Below are positions 36,432-46,000 of a stretch of DNA of 64,000 bases, piece by piece. A program made the position numbers and the translations under genes. Source of the stretch: Saccharothrix algeriensis (GTDB taxonomy: Bacteria > Actinomycetota > Actinomycetes > Mycobacteriales > Pseudonocardiaceae); the NCBI RefSeq assembly GCF_016907655.1, contig NZ_JAFBCL010000001.1, positions 5,738,001 to 5,802,000 of the forward strand, read 5' to 3'. How positions within the stretch are numbered: the stretch's first letter is position 1; each line of letters opens with the position of its first letter. The notes under the pieces were generated by a model. That model was not told the DNA's origin, ran no database searches, and saw only the letters and a program-made list of their open reading frames with translations.

Positions 36432-36653
36432 ATGAGAACACGCCCCCTCGGCCGCACCGGGATCCAGGCCGGCCCCTACTGCGTCGGCGCCGTGGACTTC
36501 GGCATCGGCGACCCCGAGCGTGACGACCGCGCCCGGATCGTGCCGCCGGGCGCCGACCCCGGCCCGCTCGACACCTCCTGCGTCCCACCGACCCCTGAAG
36601 ACCCGGCGTCGCGCCGTCGCCACGCCGCCGAACGAGCAGCGGGCCGACGATGA
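36432..36653 (+). pseudogene. N-terminal fragment of an aldo/keto reductase
   Basis: The frame opens MRTRPLGRTGIQAGPYCVGA followed by VDFGIGDPERDDRARIV. These are the first strand and the cofactor-loop start of aldo/keto reductases (LGRTGxxVxPxxLG). After about 40 residues the similarity ends and Pro/Arg-rich sequence follows; the catalytic Tyr and Lys are absent. Its stop overlaps the next ATG, so it may still serve as a leader cistron for the glycosylase gene. Confidence 0.6.
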
Positions 36654-37750
36654 CCGTGCTGAGCACCCGGGCGCTCAACCGGGCGACGCTCGCCCGGCAG
36701 TTGCTGCTCGATCGCGCCGAACTGCCGGTGCTCGACGCCGTGGCGCACCTGTGCGGAATGCAGGCGCAGGAACCCCAGGAACCGTTCGTCGGGCTCTGGT
36801 CGCGGCTGCGCGCGTTCGACCCGGCGGCACTGGACGACCTGCTGACCGGGCGGCGTGTCGTGCGGACCCACCTCATGCGCCGCACCGTTCACCTGGTCAC
36901 CGCCCAGGACGCCCTGGAGTGGCGCGCCCGCCACGAGCCCATGCTGCGCCAACGGGTGCTCGGCGTCTACCGCCGCGAGTTCGACGGGGTGGACCTCGAA
37001 GAACTCGCGGCGGCGGCCCGTGCGGTGTTCGCCGACGACGAACCCCGCACGATGTCCGAAGTCGGCCGGACGCTCGCCGCGCGCCGGCCTGCCGCCGGAC
37101 CGCGGGCGCTGGGCGAGATGGCGGTCGTCGCCCTCGTCCCGACCGCCCAGTTGCCACCGCGCGGGCTCTGGCGGAGGAAGGCGGGCGCACGGACCGCGCC
37201 ACTCGCCGCTTGGCTGGGCCGGGAGAGCGACCCGCCCGCCGCGGACGGCGCCGATCCGGTCGGCGAAGCGCTGGTCATGCGCTACCTGGCCGCTTTCGGA
37301 CCCGCAGCAGTGGCCGACCTGCGCGCCTGGTGCGGGCTCGCCGGACTGCCCGACGCGGTCGAGGCGACCCGCGGGAAGCTGGTGACCTTCCGCGACGAAC
37401 GGGGCAGACAACTGCTCGACCTCCCCGACGCGCCGCGGCCGGACCCGGACACGCCCGCCCCCGTCCGGTTCCTGCCCGCCTTCGACAACGCGGTGCTCGG
37501 CTACCACGACCGCAGCCGGATCATCGACGACGCCCATCGCGGCCTGTCGGTCACCGGTGCGCGCTTCGTCCTGGTCGACGGTCGCGTCGTCGGCACGTGG
37601 ACGGCAACGGAAGGGACCGTGACCGTCACACCGCTGCGGCGGTTCACCAGGGCCGAGCACACCGCCGTCGCCGAGCAGGGCCGGGAACTCGCTTCGTTCG
37701 TCTCGGGCGACGACGATGGTCGCGTCGTGGTGACAGCAGTGCCACGCTGA
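36650..37750 (+). CDS. HTH_42 family DNA glycosylase candidate (AlkZ-like)
   Basis: A 366-residue winged-helix HTH_42 (formerly DUF1006) protein. The N-terminus LSTRALNRATLARQLLLDRA leads to HLCGMQAQEPQEPF near residue 35. There QAQ matches the Q-x-Q catalytic motif described for AlkZ-type glycosylases, as opposed to Q-x-D in YcaQ-like members. RRTVHLVTAQDALEW and FLPAFDNAVLGYHDRSRI are further family segments. AlkZ unhooks bulky or crosslinked DNA lesions and protects azinomycin producers. A self-resistance role here is inference; general repair is equally possible. Confidence 0.8.
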   Translation: MTVLSTRALNRATLARQLLLDRAELPVLDAVAHLCGMQAQEPQEPFVGLWSRLRAFDPAALDDLLTGRRVVRTHLMRRTVHLVTAQDALEWRARHEPMLRQRVLGVYRREFDGVDLEELAAAARAVFADDEPRTMSEVGRTLAARRPAAGPRALGEMAVVALVPTAQLPPRGLWRRKAGARTAPLAAWLGRESDPPAADGADPVGEALVMRYLAAFGPAAVADLRAWCGLAGLPDAVEATRGKLVTFRDERGRQLLDLPDAPRPDPDTPAPVRFLPAFDNAVLGYHDRSRIIDDAHRGLSVTGARFVLVDGRVVGTWTATEGTVTVTPLRRFTRAEHTAVAEQGRELASFVSGDDDGRVVVTAVPR

Positions 37751-37857
37751 GCGAGTGCCCCGTTCGGCCATCACAGGCTCGGCGGCCCGGCCTTGACCGC
37801 CGTGGGCCTGGCGTCCCTGCTGCCGGGCCTCGGCACGGGTGGCCGCGGCGGCGGTGA

Positions 37858-38937
37858 TCAGGACTTCCACTCGCCGGTCATCTCGACGTAGTTCTCGCCA
37901 CGGACGTGCCTGCCGCCGTACCTGCCGGTGAACGCCGCCGTGGCCTCCAGGTAGCCGCTCCCGTCGGGGGTTTCGATCTCCTGGTCCGGGTTTCCGGTGA
38001 CCTGCACGTCGAGTTCGGCCTGCAGGGCGGGAATCCGGACGTGCCAACGGGTGGGGTACGTCTGGCCGGTGGCCGGACTGGTCCACCGACGGGAGACGCC
38101 CTGGGCGAGCGGTTCGACGGCGACCACGTCGTAGGAGCCGTCCGGGTGCAGGACCGTCGCCCAGGTGTTCCTGGTCCCGGCGCCGACCGTGTCCCAGAGG
38201 GCGACCTTGTCGCCGTTGGGCATGGCGAGGTTCATCCAGGTCCACCGGACGAGCGACGGGGGCATCTCACCCCACTGCCTGTCCAGCCAGGAGGTGCCCC
38301 TGACCTGGTGCTCCACGCCCTCGACGACGAGCATTCCGGACGTCCGCACCGCCGGGAGCGCGAACTCGTGGTTCGGCACGCCGTCGACCAGGGTGAAGAC
38401 ACCGGTCGACGCGTAGTTCAGGGCAGGGCCGGTCGGCGACAGCTGGACGTCGAGCGATCCCCAGGGCGTCTCGACCCGCACCGACTGGCGGACGTCATCA
38501 CCGGTCCAGCTCAATCCCGGCGCTGTGATGTCGAGCTTGCCCTGGCTCCACCGGTAGTCCTGCGGCTCGACCATCACGGCGTGGTCCCGGTACCACCCGG
38601 TGGTCTTGTTGATCACCGAGAACGTCCAGCGGTACGCGGCCTCGCCCCGGTTGGGGAGGATGCGCGTGTGGACCTGCAGGCCGAACTCCTGACCGTTCGC
38701 CCGCACCGAGCTGGTGAAGTAGATCGAGTCGAACCAGGTCGGCTGGGGCCCCGGCGCGTGCCGGCCCAGGTCGGCCGCGGGGTCGACGAAGGCCGGGATC
38801 CCCGACGTGGCCGAGCGGCCGGCGGGTGCCGCGGCCGGGGCCGCTTGGACGGAAGAGCCGGCGGGCACACCGAGTGCCGCGGTCGCCGCTGCGACGGCCA
38901 GGGCCACCGCTCGACGCCAGGAACGGAAGGTGGACAT
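37858..38937 (-). CDS. Secreted AttH/CrtC-like lipocalin-domain protein
   Basis: A 359-residue protein with a Sec-type signal (RRAVALAVAAATAALGVPAG ... QAAP, cleavage near residue 33). The body resembles the AttH/CrtC (hydroxyneurosporene synthase-like) domain: VNGQEFGLQVH-like GQEFGLQVHTRILP, then SWLDRQWGEMPPSLVRWTWM, the conserved W-x-D-x-Q-W core. Members act as hydratases or isomerases of lipids and isoprenoids. It lies 53 bp after the FAD monooxygenase with AGGAG upstream of the ATG, so the two form an operon probably controlled by the divergent MarR protein. Confidence 0.75.
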   Translation of the reverse strand: MSTFRSWRRAVALAVAAATAALGVPAGSSVQAAPAAAPAGRSATSGIPAFVDPAADLGRHAPGPQPTWFDSIYFTSSVRANGQEFGLQVHTRILPNRGEAAYRWTFSVINKTTGWYRDHAVMVEPQDYRWSQGKLDITAPGLSWTGDDVRQSVRVETPWGSLDVQLSPTGPALNYASTGVFTLVDGVPNHEFALPAVRTSGMLVVEGVEHQVRGTSWLDRQWGEMPPSLVRWTWMNLAMPNGDKVALWDTVGAGTRNTWATVLHPDGSYDVVAVEPLAQGVSRRWTSPATGQTYPTRWHVRIPALQAELDVQVTGNPDQEIETPDGSGYLEATAAFTGRYGGRHVRGENYVEMTGEWKS

Positions 38938-38990
38938 GGAAATTCTCCTCGTACTCGAGTGATCGGTCTTCTTGCCGGCGATGCGCGCGG

Positions 38991-40217
38991 TCAGGCGACC
39001 GCGGTGGAGCTGCGGGCGATGTCGAGATCCCTTTCCCGACTGGTCCTGCTGTTGGCCCGCAGGAAGCGGAGGGCATCGCCGATCACCGGAAGCCGGACTC
39101 CGCGCGCGATGATCGACCGAAGTGCGATCTGCCGTCGGTTGTCGGGTGTGAAGAAGAACCGCCCGCTCACTCCGGTCTGCTGGTAGCCGGTGAGGTGGGG
39201 GCGCAGTTGGGCTTCCCAGGACGTGAGCGCGCCGGGGATGTGGCCGGGGTGGCGCTGCAGCATGGTGCCGAGCAGGTCGGCTCCGGCCAGTGCGGCGGAG
39301 GCCCCCATGCCGGCGTAGAGGCTGACGCACCAGGCGGAGTCGCCGACCAGGACCACCCGGCCGCGCGACCAGGAATCCATTCTGGACTGTTCCACGGTGT
39401 CGAACAGGAAGCTGTCGGTGTTGTCGAGCACGTCCAGTGCCGGCCCGAGCAGGGGACCGGCCGGTTCCGGGCCGAAGGCGGCGCGGACCCGGTCGGCGGG
39501 TCGTCCGGTGAACTGCCCGTCGACGTCGTCGGTGCGGTAGGAGAACAGCAGGCTCTGCGGCCGGTCGGCGAAGGGGAAGAGCCACATCGCGCGACCTGGT
39601 TCGAACAGGCTGACGCCGTCGCGCGCGGGGACCCCGTCGAGCGGGTTCGGCAGGGGCAGGGCGGCGATCATGTAGCCGAGCCGGTGGAGGTGGCGCTCGT
39701 GCGGGCCGAAGACGAGCTGCCGGACCGTGGAGCGCAGGCCGTCCGCTCCCACGACGAGGTCGAACCGCTCCGTGGTGATCGCGCCGTTGCGGTCGAGGGT
39801 CACGTCCACACCGGACTCGTCCTGCTCGATCTTCGTGGGTCGGGTCGCGAAGCGGATCTCCACGTCGCCGGGGAGCGCGTCGAACGCGGCGGCCTCGACG
39901 TCACCGCGCAGCACCATGCGGTGTTCGCCGGGGAGGTCGCCGAAACCCAGGCCGGGCCTGCGGTGACCGGCCCGGTCGACGACGTAGGTCCTGCCGTCAC
40001 GCACGGATCGATCGGGGATGGCGTGGTCGAAGCCGAGTCGCCGCGCGGCGGCCTGCCCGGCGCCGAAGAGGGCGACGAAGTAACCGCCCGACCTGCGGCC
40101 CGGCGCTCGCTCCGCGATCACCGGTTCCCAGCCGATCCGGCGCAGGCTGATCGCGGTGGCGAGACCGCTGATGCCGAGACCGACGACGAGACAGCGCTTG
40201 TGGCTGTTGGGTGACAT
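38991..40217 (-). CDS. FAD-dependent monooxygenase (PHBH class)
   Basis: A 408-residue flavoprotein. The Rossmann fingerprint is CLVVGLGISGLATAISLRRI, the DG motif is FDLVVGADGLRSTVRQLVFG near residue 155, and the second FAD motif is GRVVLVGDSAWCVSLYAGMG near 285. It belongs to the aromatic hydroxylase group used in tetracycline- and anthracycline-type tailoring and antibiotic inactivation. Here CVS replaces the usual P-x-x-G bases after GDSA. CGGAGGAG precedes the ATG. It is divergently transcribed from marR, a common arrangement for a regulator and its target. Confidence 0.9.
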   Translation of the reverse strand: MSPNSHKRCLVVGLGISGLATAISLRRIGWEPVIAERAPGRRSGGYFVALFGAGQAAARRLGFDHAIPDRSVRDGRTYVVDRAGHRRPGLGFGDLPGEHRMVLRGDVEAAAFDALPGDVEIRFATRPTKIEQDESGVDVTLDRNGAITTERFDLVVGADGLRSTVRQLVFGPHERHLHRLGYMIAALPLPNPLDGVPARDGVSLFEPGRAMWLFPFADRPQSLLFSYRTDDVDGQFTGRPADRVRAAFGPEPAGPLLGPALDVLDNTDSFLFDTVEQSRMDSWSRGRVVLVGDSAWCVSLYAGMGASAALAGADLLGTMLQRHPGHIPGALTSWEAQLRPHLTGYQQTGVSGRFFFTPDNRRQIALRSIIARGVRLPVIGDALRFLRANSRTSRERDLDIARSSTAVA

Positions 40218-40500
40218 GGCTCTCCTCCGGGAGGGTTGGGAACCGGTGGGCCGGCGCCTCGCGGGACGCAGGCGGTGCGATCGCCCGTCTTCCCGCTCCA
40301 CGTCCCGGTCGCCAGGGCGAGCGGCACAGGACGGGCCTGCGCGACGATCTCGCCCGCGGGCACCGCGATGGCGGGCGTCGGGAGCGGACGGGCGCGCTCC
40401 GGCCCGCGACGGAGCCGGTGCGGTGGGGGCGGGGTGCTGCGGTGGAGCGTCGAAGCCGGTGGCGACCGCGGCGGGCATGACCGTCCCTCAGGTTTGGTTT

Positions 40501-40538
40501 GTATTACGTACTACTCTGAGCTTGATTGGTAATGCCAA
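40501..40538. promoter_or_regulatory. Candidate MarR operator region
   Basis: An AT-rich island in otherwise GC-rich DNA between two divergent genes. It contains the near-palindromes GTATTACGTACTAC (40501-40514) and TTGGTAATGCCAA (40526-40538), the size and symmetry of MarR operators. Exact promoter boxes cannot be fixed by eye. The site is 22-60 bp before the marR ATG. The left part of 40218-40500 is GC-rich and holds nothing I can identify. Confidence 0.5.
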
Positions 40539-40560
40539 CTATGTCAAGTAGGATCACGGC

Positions 40561-41028
40561 ATGAGATCCGACGACGCGCTCGAGGACGCCCTGGTCCGGA
40601 CGTCCTTCCGGGTGATGGCCGTGCTCACCCGCATCGGCTCCGACCACGACCTGTCCCTCACCCAGCTGCGGGTGCTCGGCCTCCTGCGCGACCGCCGGCC
40701 GCGCATGACCGAACTGGCGGCGTTCCTGGGCCTGGACAAGTCCACGATGTCCGGCCTCGTCGAACGGGCCGAGCGGCGGGGGCTCCTGGCGCGGGACAGG
40801 TCACCGGAGGACCGCCGTGCGGTCGACGTCTTCATCACGCCCGCGGGACGCGAACTCGCCGAGCAGGTGCAGGACGAGGTCCGCGAGGCACTCGCCCCCT
40901 TCACCGACCGACTGCGCGCGGACGACCGCCACCTGCTCACCCGCCTGCTCGACTCGCTTTCCGGTGCGGCAACAGCGAAGCAGGCCACGAGGGGCGCCAC
41001 CGGCACCTTGCCCGCCGACGGCCCGTAG
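40561..41028 (+). CDS. MarR-family regulator
   Basis: A 155-residue winged-helix regulator. SLTQLRVLGLLRDRRPRMTE precedes the recognition helix ELAAFLGLDKSTMSGLVERA, and the wing carries RDRSPEDRRAVDVFITPAG. The C-terminal dimer helices end in an Ala/Thr-rich tail. An AGGA site lies seven bases before the ATG. By divergence it probably represses the FAD monooxygenase/AttH-like operon and itself until an aromatic ligand binds. Confidence 0.93.
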   Translation: MRSDDALEDALVRTSFRVMAVLTRIGSDHDLSLTQLRVLGLLRDRRPRMTELAAFLGLDKSTMSGLVERAERRGLLARDRSPEDRRAVDVFITPAGRELAEQVQDEVREALAPFTDRLRADDRHLLTRLLDSLSGAATAKQATRGATGTLPADGP

Positions 41029-41116
41029 GGCCCTTGTGGCGGCCAGGACGACCCGCGGACGCGGCTGACGCACGCCGGCATCACGAACCGGCCGGACGAC
41101 TCGGACTTTTCGGGGT

Positions 41117-41310
41117 CGGAGCGGTTCCACCTGGGGCGAGGTGGAGGAGTACCGGCTGACTCGTGAATGGGTGCCGCTCGCCCGGTTCGGCACCGGAAGC
41201 CGGCACCACTACGGGCGCTTCCCGATCAATCGCGAGGATCTCGCCGCCAAGCGCTTCGGCCTGGCGCTGTCGTTCACCACGTTCCTCGAGTGGTTGGGAA
41301 AGCGCGGACA
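41117..41310 (+). pseudogene. C-terminal fragment of a DUF1963 gene
   Basis: The plus strand reads GEVEEYRLTREWVPLARFGT then RHHYGRFPINREDLAAKRFG. The intact DUF1963 gene at 22058-22969 ends GEVEEYLLSREWVPLAQFST then ENHYGCFLIDLEDLAAKQFD. The two are clearly homologous, but only the last third is present here and it has no start. It could be a decayed duplicate or an independent acquisition. Confidence 0.75.
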
Positions 41311-41354
41311 CCCCCGACACCGGCGCCGGCGCTACGAGCCTTCGACCGCGGTGC

Positions 41355-41678
41355 GGGGTCGAGCACGACGAGGCCACCGTGCCGCTGAGCGACCCGGGGG
41401 TGTACGTGCGCGGCGCGATGTCGCCCGCGGCTGAGAGCGAGGTGCTGGTCGCCGGGTCGGCGGGGAATTACGGTTGTCGGGTTCACCGGTGGGGGGCGGA
41501 GCGGGTGGCGGCGGCGTTCGAGGCCGATCCCGATGACGTCGACGGGCGGGTCGAGGAGTTCCTGGTGCGGCTGTGGCCGGTCAGCGCAGAGGCGGGCAGC
41601 CCCGGCGCCGACCGGGTGAGGAGCCCTGAGGAGGACCGGTTCGAGGCGATCGCGCGCTGGGCGCGCGAGCAGGGCTGA
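41355..41678 (+). pseudogene. Fragment of a hypothetical immunity-like protein
   Basis: About 107 codons from VEHDEATVPLSDPGVYVRGA to a normal stop. The strand-rich middle (SEVLVAGSAGNYGCRVHRWG) and the end VEEFLVRLWPVS match a common small actinobacterial protein whose C-terminus reads YLVQLWPA. The N-terminal quarter is replaced by the DUF1963 fragment. Function is unknown; relatives occur among toxin-immunity orphans. Confidence 0.45.
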
Positions 41679-41699
41679 GAAGCGGCCCGATCACCCGGG

Positions 41700-42452
41700 T
41701 GCCGGCGCGATCCGCTCGGCACAACGGCTGTCGGCCGACCGCCAGGCGCCTGACGCGGACTCGAGGCTCGTCGACAACTTCGGGATCATCGGCGTCGACC
41801 CGCGCGGTGCCGGCGCCAGCACCAACATCACCTGCGCCAACGCCGGCTCCCTGATGGCGACCGACCCCCGCGACCGGAGCCGGGAGAACGTCGAGCTGAG
41901 CTACGACGCGGCAGCGCTCCACACCCAGGGGCTGTACAACAAGGCCAACTTCCCCTACACGGCACAGACGTTCTCGGAACTCGCCCGACCCACAGCCCAG
42001 CCCGCCACCGCAGCCCCGCCCGGAGTCCGCTACCCCGACGCCGCAAGCGCCACCGCGTTCGCCATCTCGCGCAACGACACGAAGTGGCCGGCTGGTACCA
42101 GACAACAGCCCCGTGCGCGTTCTGGAAGCGACCGCCCCTCAGACTGAAGACCCCCACCGGCAAGGGCGTGCCGCCGGTCCTGATGGTGCAATCGGTTCGG
42201 GATCCCGCAACGCCCCTGGAGGGAGCGCAACGAGCCCACCAGAGGTTCGCGAACTCCCGCCTGCTGACCGTGGTGGACGAGGGCGACCACGGCGTGTACG
42301 CCTTCGGCAACCCCTGCGTGGACGACGTGGTCGAATCCTTCATCGTGGACGGGAAGGTCCCCAGCGAAGACTCGACCTGCCCTGGGGTCCCCCTGCCCGA
42401 CCCGACCGACCAAGTCCAAAGGAAGGTCCCACTGGCCACCACCTACTTCTAG
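41700..42452 (+). pseudogene. Decayed secreted alpha/beta-hydrolase (TAP-like peptidase)
   Basis: Two separated portions of one secreted tripeptidyl-aminopeptidase-like hydrolase are visible. The first is FGIIGVDPRGAGASTNITCA near 41780. The second is the TAP-like C-terminal domain from 42165 (PPVLMVQSVRDPATPLEGAQ, then VDEGDHGVYAFGNPCVDDVV). The signal peptide, the Ser nucleophile elbow and the middle of the fold are deleted and the frame changes between portions. It is inactive. Confidence 0.7.
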
Positions 42453-42455
42453 CCG

Positions 42456-42744
42456 GTGTTCCAACGCCGTGCGGCGCAGTTCCGCACGGCGTTGGAAAGG
42501 GCGATCCGCGGCAGCGGCCTGGAGTGGATTCTCCTGCGGTCCGGGCGGGCCGAGTTCCTGCACCCAGGTCGACCAGGTGCAGGCGATCGCGACAGCCATC
42601 GGCAGGCCGGTGAAGTGGGTGGAGCTGTCCGGGGAGGAAGCCGCCGGGCAACTGCTGTCCTGGGGGTGGCCGCGGGCGACGGTCGAGGGCGCGTTGCGCG
42701 GGTGGGCGGACACGGTCGCCTGCGCCGCCACGCCCGTCGCGTAG
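42456..42744 (+). pseudogene. Frameshifted NmrA-like NAD(P)-binding protein fragment
   Basis: One frame gives RTALERAIRGSGLEWILLRS, typical of NAD(P)H-binding atypical SDRs (x-I-x-x-SGLEWTxLRP). A second frame gives VDQVQAIATAIGRPVKWVEL and WGWPRATVEGALRGWADTVA, the C-terminal end of the same family. A frameshift near 42560 and a lost N-terminal Rossmann motif make it a pseudogene. Confidence 0.6.
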
Positions 42745-43020
42745 TGGCCTTGCTGCGAGTCTGCCGGCTTCTCGCCGAGCCGGAAGCACTGCCCCGGCCC
42801 GATCGACGCGTGGAACACCTGATCACCGACACCGCGTCCGCGTTCCCAACCGCATCGAGGACGTGAGGTTCACGCGGGTGTCCAGCCGCTCGTGGTCGCA
42901 CGACGGGTGCCGGCCTCCGAGCAGGCCGGCTCCGCTCCTCCTGCCTGGGATCGGTGACATCCGATCGCCTGCACCCGGTACGGTGAGTCACCGAGCGTGC
43001 GCGTTGAGGGGGAATCGGGG

Positions 43021-46000
43021 GTGTCCGGGGTGGCCACCGGGACAGCTGGGGACCTGCCGGAGCTGGCTGAGCTGCTGCGCGCGGTCCGCGCGGAGGTCGA
43101 CGCGACCCTCGGCGCGGAGACCGGGTTCGACAAGGTGGTCCTGACCGAAGGTCGGGCGGTGGGCGGTGACGGCGAGCAGCACGAGTACTCGTTCGCCGCC
43201 CGCGGCTGGAAGGACTCGTTCTCCGACCGGCCGCTGCTGGTGCGCGCCCGGCCGCGTGCGAGCTGGGAGCCGGCGGAACTCGTCGTCGCCGAACGCGGCC
43301 GGCTCCGCCTGCGCACGTCCGCCGAGCTGGGCGCGAAGGCCGAACTCCGCGAGGACGACACGTCCGGCCTGGTCGCGCTGGCCGAACAGCTCGAACAGGC
43401 CACCTCCGGATCCGGCGGGTTGAACCTGACCGCGGCCGGGTGGCTGGTCGGCCGGGACCTGCCCGCAGCCGGTCGGTGCCCGGACCCGGAGCGGTACGTG
43501 CGCGACTGGCGGACCCTGCAGCTCAACGACCGGCAGCGGGCTGCCGTGGTGCGCGCCCTCGGCAGCGATCTCACGTTCATCTGGGGACCGCCCGGCACCG
43601 GCAAGACCGAGGTGGTCGGCCATGTCGTGGAGGGCAACCACAGGCAGGGGCACCGGGTGCTGTTCCTCGCGCCGACCAAGGTCGCCGTGGACCAGGCGGT
43701 GGAGCGGCTGTGCGAGCTGTTGAGCGCCGAGAGCGGGTTCGCCGACGGGCTCGTGCAGCGGGTCGGGGACATCGCGGTGGGCTCGCTCAAGGAGGAGTAC
43801 GGCGACCGGATCGAGCCGCAGAAGGTCGTGGCGCGGTTGAGCGCTGCCCTGGCTGCCGAGATCGGGGCGTTGCGCGATCAGCTCGACGTCGTCGACGGCC
43901 GCTTGGCGCTGCACCGCGAGTACGCGGAACTCACGCGGAGCCTTGCGCAACTGCGCGGCGCCGCCGGGCAGGCCGCGCAGAACGCCGCCGCGGCCGCGGC
44001 CCGGGCCGACCTCGCCGGGCAGGAGGCGGCCCGGCTGCACGCCGAGCTGACCGGGATCGGGGTGCCGTCCGGCCTGTTCGCCGCGCGGAAGGCGCGACGA
44101 CGGGACGAGCTCCTCGGCCGGCTCCGGGCGGTCGACCGGGACATCGCCGACCTGGCCGCGCAGCACCAGTTCGCCACTGCTGAGCAGCAGCGCTGCACGG
44201 CGCAGGCGGAGGCGGCCCAGCGCAAGGTGAGCGCGCTGCTGCCCGAGCTGGCCGGGACCGCGCCCGCCGACCAGCTCGTCGTGCTGGCGAAGAACCTGCG
44301 GGAACGCCTCGAAGCGCGGCAGGAGGAGCTCCGCACCGTCGAGCAGGTGGTGCGCGGCAACTGCCGCGTCATGGGGACGACGGTGGCCAAGGCGGTGCAG
44401 TCCCGCTACCTGATCGACGAGTTCGACACCGTCGTCATCGACGAAGCGGGCATGGTCAACCTCCCCTCGGCGTGGTACGCGGCCGCGTTGGCGAAGAAGC
44501 GGGTGGTCGTGGCCGGCGACTTCCGGCAGTTGCCCGCGGTGACCCGGGCGTCCAGCGACCGCAACGCCCGTCCGGAGACGCGGTCGCACTCCGAGCGCTG
44601 GATGGATCGCGACGCCTTCCACGCGGTCGGGCTCGTCGACGGCCAGGGGCGGGTGCAGCCCCATGACTGCCTGGTCGGGCTGAACACCCAGTACCGGATG
44701 CGCCCGGCGATCTGCGCGGTCGTGAACACGATCGCCTACCCCGACGCGCCGTTGATCACCGGGCGGGCGGACACCAGCCGGTTGCCGCCGTCGCCGTTGC
44801 TGGAGGCGCCGCTGGTGCTGGTCGACACCGCGTCCCGGCGCTCGGCCACCCGGGGCGGCTCGGGTGGTCACAAGTCCAACCCGGTGCACGAGGCCGTGAT
44901 CCACGAGCTCATCCGGGGACTCCAGCACGACGGCGTGCTGCCCGCGCGCAGGGAGGAGGACGGGCCGCCCGGCGCCCGGCCGGCAGCGCGGATGGCGGTC
45001 ATCGCCCCCTACCGCGACCAGGTCAGGGCGTTGCAGGGCAGCCTCGCCCACCGGTTCGGCGCCGACTACGACGGTGTCGTCGACACCGTGCACCGGTTCC
45101 AGGGCAGCCAGCGACCCCTGGTGGTGATCGACACCGTCGCCGGCGCCGGTGACAAGGTCGGCTTCTTCTACGAGGGAACGGGCCTGTCGTCCGCGACCTG
45201 CCGGCTGCTCAACGTGGCGGTGAGCCGCGCGCAGGACCACCTCGTGGTGGTCGCCGACGTCGACTTCCTCGGCCGCAACCTCAACCCCCGCGGCGAAGCC
45301 GCCCGCATGGTGGACTACCTGCAGCGGCACGCGCACCGGCTCGACGTCGGCGACCTCGTCCCGTTCCGCGCGGCCGCCGACCTGGCCGGCCTCGGCCCGC
45401 ACGAGCTGACCCGGCCGGCCTTCTTCCCCGCCGACGAGGTGCCGCGCGCCGTCGCCTGGGACATCGCCCACGCTCGGCGCAGCATCGACATCTACTGCGC
45501 GTTCCTCGACGCCGATCCGGTCGAACGCTGGCTCTCGGAGCTGAAACCCCGGATCGACAGCGGCTTGCGCGTCACCGTCCACACCCGACCGGCCCGGCGG
45601 GCCGACGACGGGAGGCAGATCTCGGCCCTGGAGGCGGCGGGTTGCACCGTGGTCCAGCGCGAGCGGATGCACGAGAAGGTCGTGATCGTCGACGACGAGG
45701 TGCTCTGGCACGGGTCGCTCAACCTGCTCGCCGGCACCGGGCCCACCGACCTGATGATGCGCATCACCGACCCCGGGTCCTGCGAACGCGTGCGCCACAT
45801 CGTCGGGCGCGCCCGCCCCGACCCGCCGGCCCGTCCCACCCGTCCGGCCCGGTCCGCTCGCCCCGAGGCGCGGCCCGCGCCCGGGTCGAACGGCAACGGC
45901 GCAGGCCGGTTGTACCTGAACGTGCCGTACGCGGAGAAGGAAGCGGCCAAGAAAGCCGCGAAGGCCCGGTGGGACGCCAAGGTCAAGCGTTGGTACGTGC

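Noticed and set aside
36432..36653. Intact small regulatory protein before the glycosylase gene
   Set aside because: The first 40 residues are an aldo/keto reductase start and the remainder is low-complexity, so it is a truncated gene and not a complete small protein.
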